DNA from: Acinetobacter rongchengensis
GTDB lineage: Bacteria; Pseudomonadota; Gammaproteobacteria; Pseudomonadales; Moraxellaceae
Assembly (NCBI RefSeq): GCF_003611475.1
Contig: NZ_RAXT01000037.1
Coordinates: forward strand, 1 to 32,936
DNA: 32,936 nucleotides
Direction: 5' to 3'
The position numbers and the translations under genes are program-made. The notes beneath the pieces are model-generated. The model was not told where the DNA came from, did not search any database, and saw nothing but the letters and a program-made list of their open reading frames with translations. Below, one piece after another: positions 8,281 through 16,524 of the stretch (positions within the stretch are counted from its first letter, which is position 1; every line of letters starts with the position of its first letter).

Positions 8281-8327
8281 TTGCTTAACCAATAACAGAA
8301 TATTATTCTGTATTAGAATTATATTCT
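8281..8327. promoter_or_regulatory. Twin palindromic operators (TetR / DUF4442)
   Basis: ACAGAATA-T-TATTCTGT (8295-8311) is a perfect 17-bp odd palindrome. AGAAT-TAT-ATTCT (8315-8327) repeats the core, with centres 18 bp apart. A possible promoter for the rightward gene, TTGCTT (8281-8286) and TATTCT (8304-8309) with a 17-bp spacer, overlaps the first palindrome, as expected for repression. Confidence 0.7.
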
Positions 8328-8351
8328 GTTTAAACACATTGGGAAAGAAAA

Positions 8352-8816
8352 ATGAGCCAAGCACTCAAACTATGGAACAGCTTTAAAAATAAGCCAGCAG
8401 GAAAATGGACATATTCAAAATTACTGTGCTTAAAAGCCCCTTATTTCAGTAGTATTTCTCCTGTATTTGAGGAGCTTAGACCTCATTATTGTGAAATCAA
8501 GATCAAAAAGCATCGCGCTGTTTTAAATCATATTGGCACTGTTCATGCAATTGCCATGTGTAATATGGCTGAACTAGCAGGTGGAACCATGACAGATGTG
8601 ACTGTTCCTTCAACACATCGCTGGATTCCGAAAGGCATGACCGTAGAATATCTTAAAAAGGCTGAAACTGATTTAGTTGCTATTGCCAAGCCTGCTGAGG
8701 AAAACTTTAAATGGAGTCAAGGTAGTGATTATCTCGTGAATGTTGAAGTACGAGATACAGCGAATAATATCGTTTTTAAAGCTGTGATCACGATGTGGGT
8801 TTCAGCTAAGAAATAA
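8352..8816 (+). CDS. DUF4442 hotdog-fold protein (thioesterase-like)
   Basis: This 154-residue protein matches the DUF4442 pattern: RPHYCEIKIKKHRAVLNHIGTVHAIAMCNMAELAGG (about residues 43-78) contains the hotdog helix with the HxGTxHAxA motif, followed by strands ending in FKAVITMWVSAKK. Hotdog proteins of this kind are related to acyl-CoA/acyl-ACP thioesterases, but no activity is established for the family. ATG at 8352 follows a GGGAAAG stretch. The divergent TetR gene and shared operators suggest an inducible lipid or fatty-acid-related role. Confidence 0.85.
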   Translation: MSQALKLWNSFKNKPAGKWTYSKLLCLKAPYFSSISPVFEELRPHYCEIKIKKHRAVLNHIGTVHAIAMCNMAELAGGTMTDVTVPSTHRWIPKGMTVEYLKKAETDLVAIAKPAEENFKWSQGSDYLVNVEVRDTANNIVFKAVITMWVSAKK

Positions 8817-8831
8817 CCCACAACAAATAAA

Positions 8832-9114
8832 AAACCCTCTATTTTATAGAGTAATACCAATCCATTAAGCTTTTTTAAATCTTCGATAGTTCCCCTCTTT
8901 TTAAAGAGGGGTTAGGGGAGATTATTATGAGTAACTACTCTATTGCTTTTAATTGATTAGCATTATCTATTTTATAGAGTAACACCAATCCATTAAGCTT
9001 TTTTAAATCTTCGATAGTTCCCCTCTTTTTAAAGAGGGGTTAGGGGAGATTATTAAATGAGTAACTACTCTATTGCTTTTAATTGATTAGCATTATCTAT
9101 TTTACAGAGGGTTT
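8832..9114. terminator. Split terminator hairpin between the DUF4442 gene and ssb
   Basis: AAACCCTCT (8832-8840) and AGAGGGTTT (9106-9114) are exact complements, and both ends are A/T-flanked. Together with a short ATTTTAC loop they would form a classic bidirectional terminator for the converging genes. About 265 nt of repeat DNA now separates the arms. Confidence 0.6.
8838..9109. repeat. Tandem pair of ~128-bp MITE-like intergenic repeats
   Basis: Unit 1 (8838-8965, 128 bp) and unit 2 (8966-9095, 130 bp) are nearly identical, differing by T/C near 8855/8983 and a 2-bp AA insertion. A partial third start follows (9096-9109). Each unit holds a perfect hairpin CCCCTCTTT/AAAGAGGGG (8892-8911 and 9020-9039). 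Each unit also has imperfect inverted ends: left AATACCAATCCATTAAGC resembles the complement of right GCTTTTAATTGATTAGCATT. The motif TCTATTTTATAGAG, or its one-base variant, borders every unit and may be a target-site duplication. No ORF is present, so any transposase must act in trans. Confidence 0.85.
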
Positions 9115-9140
9115 AATTCACCTATTCTTGTCTTGGCAGA

Positions 9141-9719
9141 TTAGAACGGTAAATCATCATCTAAATCAGCTGGTGCAGCTACCGGGCTCGGCGCTTGTTG
9201 CGGCTTAGGCGATTGGAAACCTTGATTTACATTGTTTCCGCCATTGCCATAACCACCTTGGTTGCCTTGATTATAGCCACCTTGGTTTCCGCCCTGATTT
9301 CCATAACCACCTTGTTGTTGGTTATTGTTAAAACGTGGTTGGTTATAACCACCGCCATCACTACCCTCACCGCCTTGCTGACGATTATTTGAATCTAACA
9401 TTTGCATTTGCTCACCACGAATTTCTGTGGTGTAACGCTCTTGACCGCTTTGATCCGTCCATTGACGAGTACGCAAAGAACCTTCGATATAGACTTTTGA
9501 ACCTTTACGTAAATATTGCTGTGCAATTTCACCTAAACGATTATGTAATACAATACGGTGCCACTCTGTTTGTTCTTTTCTTTCACCCGTATTTTTATCT
9601 GTCCAAGATTCACTGGTCGCAATTGAAAACTGCGTTAAAGATCCCCCATTTGGGAATGTTTTCGTCTCAGGATCACGACCCAAAGTACCAACTAAAATAA
9701 CTTTATTTACACCACGCAT
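9141..9719 (-). CDS. ssb: Single-stranded DNA-binding protein
   Basis: This 192-residue protein has an N-terminal OB fold (residues 1-106; [18 protein letters not shown] start and [14 protein letters not shown]), a long disordered Gly/Gln/Asn-rich linker with GGY/GNQ repeats (about 113-165), and the acidic tip DLDDDLPF that recruits repair and replication proteins. It acts as a tetramer protecting ssDNA. ATG at 9719 has GGAAGA upstream. It lies 51 bp downstream of the MFS gene on the same strand, so it is either co-transcribed or has its own promoter in that gap. Confidence 0.97.
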   Translation of the reverse strand: MRGVNKVILVGTLGRDPETKTFPNGGSLTQFSIATSESWTDKNTGERKEQTEWHRIVLHNRLGEIAQQYLRKGSKVYIEGSLRTRQWTDQSGQERYTTEIRGEQMQMLDSNNRQQGGEGSDGGGYNQPRFNNNQQQGGYGNQGGNQGGYNQGNQGGYGNGGNNVNQGFQSPKPQQAPSPVAAPADLDDDLPF

Positions 9720-9770
9720 CAGACGTTATCTTCCTATTCAATTCTATGTTTTACTTTATAAGAGTTATGT

Positions 9771-11135
9771 TTAAATGGCTACCTCTTTACCCAACAAGTG
9801 CGTTAAATGTTGTCGCGCAGCGTCATTGATCTGCTGTTTATCGACTTTAATATAAGCAACCTGTTGATCAGACATGACCACGACCTCTTCAATACCATGA
9901 ATTGCCAATAACTGAGAAGTCCAATCATCGGTTTGTTTATTCTCAGGCAATCGTAATACGATGGATGTTAAATAGCGTGGTTGAGCCAGTCCAAAACTTA
10001 TGAACAGCCAAATTATAGCAAGTGCTGATAAAACACTCCAACCCATTGCAGTATTATTAAGTAAAATTAATTGACCACCTAAGGTTCCACCAAAAAATGC
10101 ACCTAAGAATTGTGCACTTGCATTCACACCCATTGCTGTCGCTTTAGACTGGATCGGTGCAGCTTTGGATAACCATGAAGGCAGTAAAGCTTCCATCACA
10201 TTAAAGGCTATAAAAAATAAACCTAATCCTAACAACAAGATATATTTAGACTCATAACCAAAAATCAGAATAACCAGTCCTGCGATGATTCCAGCAATCG
10301 CAGTCAGGAAAATACTGCGCATTTTGCGATATTTTTCTGCGAGGATAATGCTTGGAAAAGCAAAGAACAAACTGATGAGTAATAAAGGCAAATACACCAC
10401 ACCATGTTTAGACAATGGAATTCCAGCAAAATCAATCAACTGTGAAGGTACATAAACAAACATTGCAGTGAGTAATAAATGTAATGAGAATACAGAAACG
10501 TGTAGGCGATTCAAATCACCCATTTTCAAAACTTGTTTAAGCTGATTTAAATAACCTTGTTGATAATTTTTGTGGTGTCGTGTGGTTTTCGGGACAAGAA
10601 ATAGCATGAGAATGGCCAATAATCCCATGATCGTTGTGACCCAAAATAATCCTGAAATCCCCACCAATGTCGTGAGCCAAGGCCCTAAACTGAATGCAAC
10701 AACAAATGATAAACCAATGCTCATCCCCATGACTGCCATGGCTTTGGTGCGTTGTTCTTCACGGGTCACATCTGCCAATAATGCCATCACGACTGCGGAT
10801 ACGGCGCCTGCACCTGCGATTGCACGACCAATAATCACACCATAAATCGTCTCAGACATGGCAGCAACAGCACCACCTAAAGCAAATAACAATAAACCAA
10901 AAATGATCAAAGGTTTACGATTAAAACGGTCTGCCCACAGACTAAAAGGAATTTGTAATAAAGCTTGACTTAAACCATAGACACCCACAGCTAAACCAAT
11001 CAATGTTGGCGTGGCATATTGATATGACTGTCCTGCAACAGCAAAGACAGGAATGATCATGAACAAACCCAACATACGTAAAGCAAAAATACTGCTTAAT
11101 GCAAAAGTCGATCGGCGTTCTAAAGAATTCATCAT
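9771..11135 (-). CDS. MFS transporter with C-terminal cytosolic domain (YajR-like)
   Basis: This 454-residue protein has twelve probable membrane helices (about residues 10-390), an MFS motif A (LWADRFNRKPLII, about 66-78) and the antiporter-like motif C region (GLSFVVAFSLGPWL). After the last helix a soluble tail (about 395-454; IHGIEEVVVMSDQQVAYIKVDKQQIN) has the beta-alpha-beta pattern of the YAM domain of E. coli YajR. It is probably a proton-coupled drug/metabolite exporter of the inner membrane; the substrate is unknown. The start is one of two consecutive ATGs at 11135/11132 with a weak ribosome-binding site. It sits upstream of ssb. Confidence 0.87.
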   Translation of the reverse strand: MMNSLERRSTFALSSIFALRMLGLFMIIPVFAVAGQSYQYATPTLIGLAVGVYGLSQALLQIPFSLWADRFNRKPLIIFGLLLFALGGAVAAMSETIYGVIIGRAIAGAGAVSAVVMALLADVTREEQRTKAMAVMGMSIGLSFVVAFSLGPWLTTLVGISGLFWVTTIMGLLAILMLFLVPKTTRHHKNYQQGYLNQLKQVLKMGDLNRLHVSVFSLHLLLTAMFVYVPSQLIDFAGIPLSKHGVVYLPLLLISLFFAFPSIILAEKYRKMRSIFLTAIAGIIAGLVILIFGYESKYILLLGLGLFFIAFNVMEALLPSWLSKAAPIQSKATAMGVNASAQFLGAFFGGTLGGQLILLNNTAMGWSVLSALAIIWLFISFGLAQPRYLTSIVLRLPENKQTDDWTSQLLAIHGIEEVVVMSDQQVAYIKVDKQQINDAARQHLTHLLGKEVAI

Positions 11136-11215
11136 ATCTATTGGCTTATCAAAACTGGCGAGCTATTCATCGCACACATCATCGCATATTGCGACAACTT
11201 TTTGGGAATATTGAG

Positions 11216-11244
11216 TATAAAAAAGGACGCTTTTAAAGCGCCCC
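11216..11244 (-). terminator. Terminator of the DUF475/TerC-type gene
   Basis: On the minus strand GGGCGCTTT and AAAGCGTCC (11243-11225) form a 9-bp stem with one G-U pair, followed by TTTTTT. Confidence 0.75.
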
Positions 11245-11273
11245 TTATTGTAATCGTTTTTCTTAAAAAAGGA

Positions 11274-12356
11274 TTAATGCTGATGTTTCATTCGTTTATT
11301 ATATTGAATCGAAGCAATAATAGCCCAAACGATAAATGCAACACCAATCAAACCTGTAACAACTTCAGGGATATGTAAGCCTGTACCACTTGCCAACATA
11401 ATAAAAGCTAAAGCGCCAATCGCATAATGTGCACCATGCTCAAGGTAAATATACGCATCTAAAGTTCCTTTTTCCACGAGATAGATGGTCATTGAACGTA
11501 CAAACATCGCACCAATCGCAAGGCCGAGCATGATGATCACAACATCAGAAGTAATCGCAAAAGCACCTATCACGCCATCAAAACTAAAAGAAGCATCTAA
11601 TACTTCAAGGTAAATAAAACCACCGATCCCCGCTTTGATCACGCCTGTTGGTGCGCCACTCGCATCATGCCCCACAGCATTGCCATCTTCATCGACTTCA
11701 GGTTCGCCGCCAAGCAAATGACTCAGCACTTGCACACCAATGTAAATGACAATGCCCCAAATACCCGCCATAGTCACCACAAGACGTTTTGCCTCTTCAA
11801 CATTGGCTGCCATCACCAACAAAGCAATCAGTGCGAGGAAAGCTGACATTGCAGGAACATTGGCCAAATTTGCTAAACGCTTTTCAAGCCATTTAAACCA
11901 GTGTGTGTCTTTGCCTTCATCCAAAAAGAAATTTAAGAAGACCAACAATAAGAATGCCCCACCAAAAGCAGCAATTTCTGCATGATGCGCCAATAATTTT
12001 GCTGAATATTGGATTGGGTCATTTAAAGCCATTTTCACAACTTCAATCATTCCCATATCTGCGGTCACAGCAACGATCACAACAGGGAAAACCAGTCGCA
12101 TACCAAATACAGCGATCAAAATACCAATCGTTAAGAAAATCATTTTCCAGAAATGATCCCAATTACGGAGTACCGATGCATTAACTACAGCATTATCAAA
12201 AGAAAGTGAAACTTCCATTACAGCAAGGATGGCAGTAATAGTCAGTGCAGATAGCATTGCTTGTACGCCTGCATTTGGCCCATGCGTAAAGCCCCAATAT
12301 GCAGAAATTGCTAAACACACAATTGTAAAAAAGATGGAGAAACCAAAATGTTTCAT
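11274..12356 (-). CDS. DUF475 / TerC-superfamily integral membrane protein
   Basis: This 360-residue polytopic inner-membrane protein has about nine helices. Two acidic repeat motifs mark the TerC superfamily: EVSLSFDNAVVNA (about residues 48-60) and EVLDASFSFDGVIGAFA (about 252-268). The paired Glu/Asp residues are thought to bind divalent metal; TerC relatives are linked to manganese export or metal loading of secreted proteins and to tellurite resistance. A cytosolic acidic loop (GGEPEVDEDGNAVGHD) lies mid-protein. ATG at 12356 has no strong Shine-Dalgarno; the 8-bp palindrome TCACGTGA (12361-12368) sits just upstream. I did not find a yybP-ykoY-type manganese riboswitch in the leader. Confidence 0.88.
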   Translation of the reverse strand: MKHFGFSIFFTIVCLAISAYWGFTHGPNAGVQAMLSALTITAILAVMEVSLSFDNAVVNASVLRNWDHFWKMIFLTIGILIAVFGMRLVFPVVIVAVTADMGMIEVVKMALNDPIQYSAKLLAHHAEIAAFGGAFLLLVFLNFFLDEGKDTHWFKWLEKRLANLANVPAMSAFLALIALLVMAANVEEAKRLVVTMAGIWGIVIYIGVQVLSHLLGGEPEVDEDGNAVGHDASGAPTGVIKAGIGGFIYLEVLDASFSFDGVIGAFAITSDVVIIMLGLAIGAMFVRSMTIYLVEKGTLDAYIYLEHGAHYAIGALAFIMLASGTGLHIPEVVTGLIGVAFIVWAIIASIQYNKRMKHQH

Positions 12357-12648
12357 AATGTCACGTGACCTGCGGAGAGTAGATTTAAATCAGACAAGAC
12401 TGAAATAAAAATTGGATTTTTAATGCGCGTATTATGACGGCTTTTTCACATTTATCCAAAGTAGTTTGTCTTATTTTTATGAAGATAAACTGGAATAGTT
12501 TAAGCTCGGTTCGCCAAAGCATTATAGAATAATGATCATCTTCATGACGGTTCATTACTGATTGTCACACTTATTCATTATGGTTCTGATGTGACTTACT
12601 TTTTCATCACATTTATTTTTAAATTTAAAACCTTTGTAGGAAAATGAC

Positions 12649-13320
12649 ATGAGCTTTTCTCAAGACGTTTGGCAACGTAACCTTGCCTTATATCAAAAAA
12701 CTTTAGCCTTGCCGTTTAACCAAGAACTTGCCAATGGTTCATTAAGTCGTGAGGCTTTTTGCCACTATGTGATTCAAGATGCGCATTATTTGGTGGCTTA
12801 TGGACGTGCGCTTGCGGTATGTGGTGCTAAAGCTTATGAAGCCGATGACATTATCCAGTTTACTCAAGGCGCTAAAGAAGCCATTGTTGTTGAACGAAGT
12901 TTGCATGACGGATTTATGAAAGATTTCGGAATCGGTAAAGCAGATTTTGAAAATACGCCTTTAACATTGGCTTGCCATCATTACACCTCTTTTTTAACAG
13001 CAACGGCTTGGTCTGAAAGCTATCCTGTTGTGTTAGCTTCTTTATTACCATGTTTCTGGATTTATGCAGAAGTGGGTAAAGATATTGTCAGTCAATCGAT
13101 TGCCAATAATCCCTACCAAGCTTGGATTGATACCTATTCAGGTGAAGCGTTTAACGAAGCTGTACGTAATGTTTTAATCACCATTGACCGTATTGCTGAA
13201 CGTTGTGATGCAGATACGCTGGAAAAAATGCATAAAGCCTATACCAAAGGTGCTGAATTAGAATGGTTATTTTGGGATAGTGCTTATCATCAAAGACAAT
13301 GGTTGGGTTTAGACCAATAG
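12649..13320 (+). CDS. tenA: TenA-family thiaminase II / aminopyrimidine aminohydrolase
   Basis: This 223-residue all-helical protein keeps every active-site residue of the classical TenA group at the same numbers as the B. subtilis enzyme: Asp44, Tyr47, Tyr112, nucleophile Cys135, Tyr163 and Glu205. TenA hydrolyses 4-amino-5-aminomethyl-2-methylpyrimidine to HMP, salvaging the pyrimidine half of degraded thiamine. ATG at 12649 has AGGA seven bases upstream. No thiamine gene lies nearby, and I see no TPP riboswitch core (CTGAGA...ACCTGAT) in the 290-bp upstream region. It therefore seems to work as a stand-alone salvage gene. Confidence 0.95.
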   Translation: MSFSQDVWQRNLALYQKTLALPFNQELANGSLSREAFCHYVIQDAHYLVAYGRALAVCGAKAYEADDIIQFTQGAKEAIVVERSLHDGFMKDFGIGKADFENTPLTLACHHYTSFLTATAWSESYPVVLASLLPCFWIYAEVGKDIVSQSIANNPYQAWIDTYSGEAFNEAVRNVLITIDRIAERCDADTLEKMHKAYTKGAELEWLFWDSAYHQRQWLGLDQ

Positions 13321-13459
13321 AATAAAGTTCTGAGATTTATAAATTAAACATTTTTAATATTTTCCCCTTGTAAAGCAGACTTCTCAGCATTTTCAATCAT
13401 GTAAAAAGAACAAAGCGATACAAGGGTTTTGAATTTAAAGGTTAAAAACCTGAATAACA

Positions 13460-14425
13460 TTAACCTTCAATCATTTGATAAAGCCAAGGCAAAGCGGTTG
13501 CCAAAAGAATACTGACGGCTAAACCTAACATCAACTTCATTGCATCTTTACTGACATTTCGTGAGGTTCGATATTTATTGACTTCATTCAAATGCATCGC
13601 CATAGCAAACTCACGTCCTGCAAGTAAACCTAAGAATACCCAAGTGGTACTCATTGGAATATTACTCATCTCTTTAAATACCAAAAGAATCAGCGCATAC
13701 ATGAAGTCAATAATCGTGGCAGAACGTACATCTTGCACCCCAGTTTTGGTGTCAATAATGTTCTGAATTGCCCCACCGCGTTGGTAAAAAACCACACCAA
13801 GTAAGGTGATAAAAACCACGATAGCAAACAACATAAACCAAAAGGGTACAACACGTGGCACATATACAAAGATGTTTGCCAAGTCTTGAATGAGCCATTG
13901 GCTCCATAAAAACCCTGTAGCAACCCATTGGATCGCAATCCAAATTCTCGGGGGTGGATGGTGGCGTGTTTGACTGAAATAGATGGTGACTTTTTTAACA
14001 ACAAAACGATAGATAATGATTGCGACAACAAATGCAACCGCATAACCCAACATCGATTTGGTCAGCATTGCACTTAAACTGCTTGGTGAAAAAATCGTAA
14101 GTACTAGAAATGTGGTACTTACAGGAATACCAAAGCGTGTTAAAAACAGAAGAATCAGTGGCGGAACAACATATAACCACGTCATGCCTTCTTTGGGAAA
14201 AGGAATGGTTTCTAAACGTCCATACGAAGCATCACCTACTCCAGATACCCACCAGCCATATAACAAAACAATGCTTAGAATCGTACTGGTATAAATCCAT
14301 AGAATCCACCATGGTCGGTGTGCATTGGAAGAAATAAATGTTCCTAAAGTTTGCGGAACGTCATTTCCAACAATCGAATAAGCCGCTAGACAAAAGCCGA
14401 TGACCATTAAAATATCAATGCTCAT
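13460..14425 (-). CDS. Pit-like membrane transporter, short form
   Basis: This 321-residue integral membrane protein has about eight helices. It carries internally repeated signatures resembling inorganic phosphate transporters: GND near the N-terminus (SIVGNDVPQTLGT, about 18-30), then GIPVSTT (about 98-104) and NIPMSTTWVFLGLLAGRE (about 255-272). The Pit family uses two GxND and two PVSTTH motifs to bind phosphate, but both copies here lack the final His (TF and TW instead), and the second Asn-Asp motif is not evident. The substrate may therefore differ. ATG at 14425 is preceded by AGAGG. It converges on tenA with no shared operon partner. Confidence 0.65.
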   Translation of the reverse strand: MSIDILMVIGFCLAAYSIVGNDVPQTLGTFISSNAHRPWWILWIYTSTILSIVLLYGWWVSGVGDASYGRLETIPFPKEGMTWLYVVPPLILLFLTRFGIPVSTTFLVLTIFSPSSLSAMLTKSMLGYAVAFVVAIIIYRFVVKKVTIYFSQTRHHPPPRIWIAIQWVATGFLWSQWLIQDLANIFVYVPRVVPFWFMLFAIVVFITLLGVVFYQRGGAIQNIIDTKTGVQDVRSATIIDFMYALILLVFKEMSNIPMSTTWVFLGLLAGREFAMAMHLNEVNKYRTSRNVSKDAMKLMLGLAVSILLATALPWLYQMIEG

Positions 14426-15053
14426 GTGCTAAACCTCTATTCTGATGCATGGTGAGACGCATAAAAAATAGTCTTCCTTAAGATAAATGCCTGCGAGATT
14501 ATGACACTTTTATGAATTTTCAAAACTTTTAATTTTTTATATTGTGTAGAAAATAAAATATCTCAACTAAAGTTTGCTTATAAATGGTTGAATATATTTA
14601 TAAATACAATTTTCAACTTTACTCTGATCAATCTTCACACAGTCCATTATTTCCAAACTCATATTTATAAACTTCTTACAACAGTCAAAAATGATCACCA
14701 ATTAGTCGTAAAATTAATATTGAAAATTCCTTCTCCCTTAGGGATGAGGAATATTATTCCGCAAGAGGATGAGGGAGATTTAACCTATAAATCCTCTCCC
14801 TCTTGCGTGTAATAATGCTCATCTTTTATAAAAAAGAGGAAACTTCGATTGTAAATAAACGTGCATCACCACTCGACTGATGCAAAAAGTCTATTTGTAT
14901 GTACGGTCATTTTTTCAATGAATATGATGTTCAAAACGAAAAAACCATTTGCATAGATAGAAGAATAATACCTCTGAATAATGACAACGATTTCCTACAG
15001 AATTCGTAGAATGAATGGTTTAAAATAGTCACAAAATCTCACATTTGAAAAAT
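14426..15053. other. Intergenic region with a palindromic repeat
   Basis: This gap of about 630 bp has no credible ORF on either strand. It holds the hairpin-forming repeat at 14729-14807 and the divergent promoters of the Pit-like and MFS genes. The rest is AT-rich and featureless to my reading. Confidence 0.5.
14729..14807. repeat. REP-like imperfect inverted repeat
   Basis: CGCAAGAGG followed by ATGAGGGAGATTT (14760-14781) faces AAATCCTCTCCCTCTTGCG (14789-14807), giving a long, bulged hairpin. The preceding CCTTCTCCCTTAGGGATGAGG (from about 14729) is a related pyrimidine/purine-rich block. It resembles the C/G-rich, non-coding repeats scattered between genes in this bacterial family. No copy elsewhere in the window is identical. 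Confidence 0.55.
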
Positions 15054-16448
15054 ATGACTGCAACCACGCCATCACATCAAAAATTACAGCCTCAGTTTTA
15101 TCTGTTGGTCTTTTTGGTTTCGATTGGCTTTTTTATGCAAGGTTTAGATACCACCATTATCAACACTGCATTGCCTGCAATCGCAAACAGCTTACAAGAA
15201 AATCCTTTGCGTATGCATGGCGTGGTGATCAGTTATGTGCTTTCTGTAGCGGCATGTATTCCACTCAGTGGCTGGTTAGCCGATCGTTTCGGTATAAGAA
15301 ATACCTTTTTTTCAGCAATTATTATTTTTACCATTGCATCCTTAGGCTGTGCACTTTCCAATAGTTTTAATAGTTTGATTGCCTTCCGTGTCCTTCAAGG
15401 TATCGGTGGAGCATTGCTACTGCCTGTCGGGCGTTTAGCTATGCTGAAACTGATTCCTCGTGAACAATTTTTATCTGCAATGAGCCTCATGAGCCTAGCA
15501 GGGCTAATGGGGCCTTTAATCGGCCCAACACTCGGTGGATGGCTCATTGAGGCTGCATCTTGGCACTGGATTTTTCTGATCAATTTACCGATTGGGCTTT
15601 TAGGCATGTTAGTCACCTTTAAAGCCATGCCAAATACCACTGAACCCACAGTCAAGAAATTCGATTTCAGTGGATTTATTTTATTGGTCATTGCGATGGT
15701 AGGAATGGCCTTGGGTATTGAAAATATTGCCAGCCATGATGTGTCAAAGCGTTTCAGTATTGGTTTATTAGTCGCAGGACTGATTGCCACGTTGGTTTAC
15801 GCCTATCATGCACATACGCATCAAAATGCATTATTTCGTAGTAAATTATTTAGAAATAACATTTATACCATTGGCATTTTAGGGAACTTCTTTGCTCGTT
15901 TTGGGAGTAATGCAATTCCTTTTATTTTACCACTGATGTTGCAAGTCGCTTTTAAAATGGAACCATTAATGACGGGGATCATGATGACGCCTATGGTTTT
16001 AGGCTCACTATTTTCCAAACCGATTATTCGACCGATTATCTCCAAAGTCGGTTATCGCAGATTATTGTTAATCAATACCTTCTTGGTTGGCGCATGTATC
16101 GCCAGTTTTGCACTGACCACAGTAGATACACCTATATGGTTAAGAGCCGTGCATTTCTTTATTTTTGGAACACTGAACTCATTGCAGTTTGTAACCATGA
16201 ATACCTTCACTCTGAAAGATCTCCCGCAACAAGATGCCAGTAGTGGCAATAGCTTCTTGTCGATGATTATGATGCTTTCAATGAGTATCGGCGTTGCCAT
16301 AGCAGGTGCATTGCTCAATGTATTTACGGCGTATTTTGGAGAAGAGCACATCACTCAAGCTTTTCACACCACGCTCATCTGTTTAGGTGCAATCAATATC
16401 ATCACTGCATTGATCTTTTATCAGATTCCCAAAAACCAAGTCATATAA
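15054..16448 (+). CDS. MFS multidrug-type transporter, DHA2 family (MdtD-like)
   Basis: This 464-residue protein has about 13-14 membrane helices. The N-terminal half has FFMQGLDTTIINTALPAIA (helix 1 motif D1), GWLADRFGIRNTFF (motif A) and the motif C region GLMGPLIGPTLGGWL, all typical of the EmrB/QacA drug:H+ antiporters. The overall pattern is closest to what I know of E. coli MdtD. The physiological substrate is unknown. I start it at ATG 15054; a TTG nine bases earlier is in frame, and neither has a good ribosome-binding site. The gene is monocistronic or joined to the GH25 gene 76 bp downstream. Confidence 0.88.
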   Translation: MTATTPSHQKLQPQFYLLVFLVSIGFFMQGLDTTIINTALPAIANSLQENPLRMHGVVISYVLSVAACIPLSGWLADRFGIRNTFFSAIIIFTIASLGCALSNSFNSLIAFRVLQGIGGALLLPVGRLAMLKLIPREQFLSAMSLMSLAGLMGPLIGPTLGGWLIEAASWHWIFLINLPIGLLGMLVTFKAMPNTTEPTVKKFDFSGFILLVIAMVGMALGIENIASHDVSKRFSIGLLVAGLIATLVYAYHAHTHQNALFRSKLFRNNIYTIGILGNFFARFGSNAIPFILPLMLQVAFKMEPLMTGIMMTPMVLGSLFSKPIIRPIISKVGYRRLLLINTFLVGACIASFALTTVDTPIWLRAVHFFIFGTLNSLQFVTMNTFTLKDLPQQDASSGNSFLSMIMMLSMSIGVAIAGALLNVFTAYFGEEHITQAFHTTLICLGAINIITALIFYQIPKNQVI

Positions 16449-16524
16449 TATTTACACCTGCTTCGTCATAGTTTTGAGATACAGATCACGTTAAACTAGT
16501 CTCATTCTGATAGATAGAAAACCC

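Noticed and set aside
8838..9109. CRISPR-like array
   Set aside because: Only two long tandem units with identical interiors and no unique spacers; it is a MITE-like tandem duplication.
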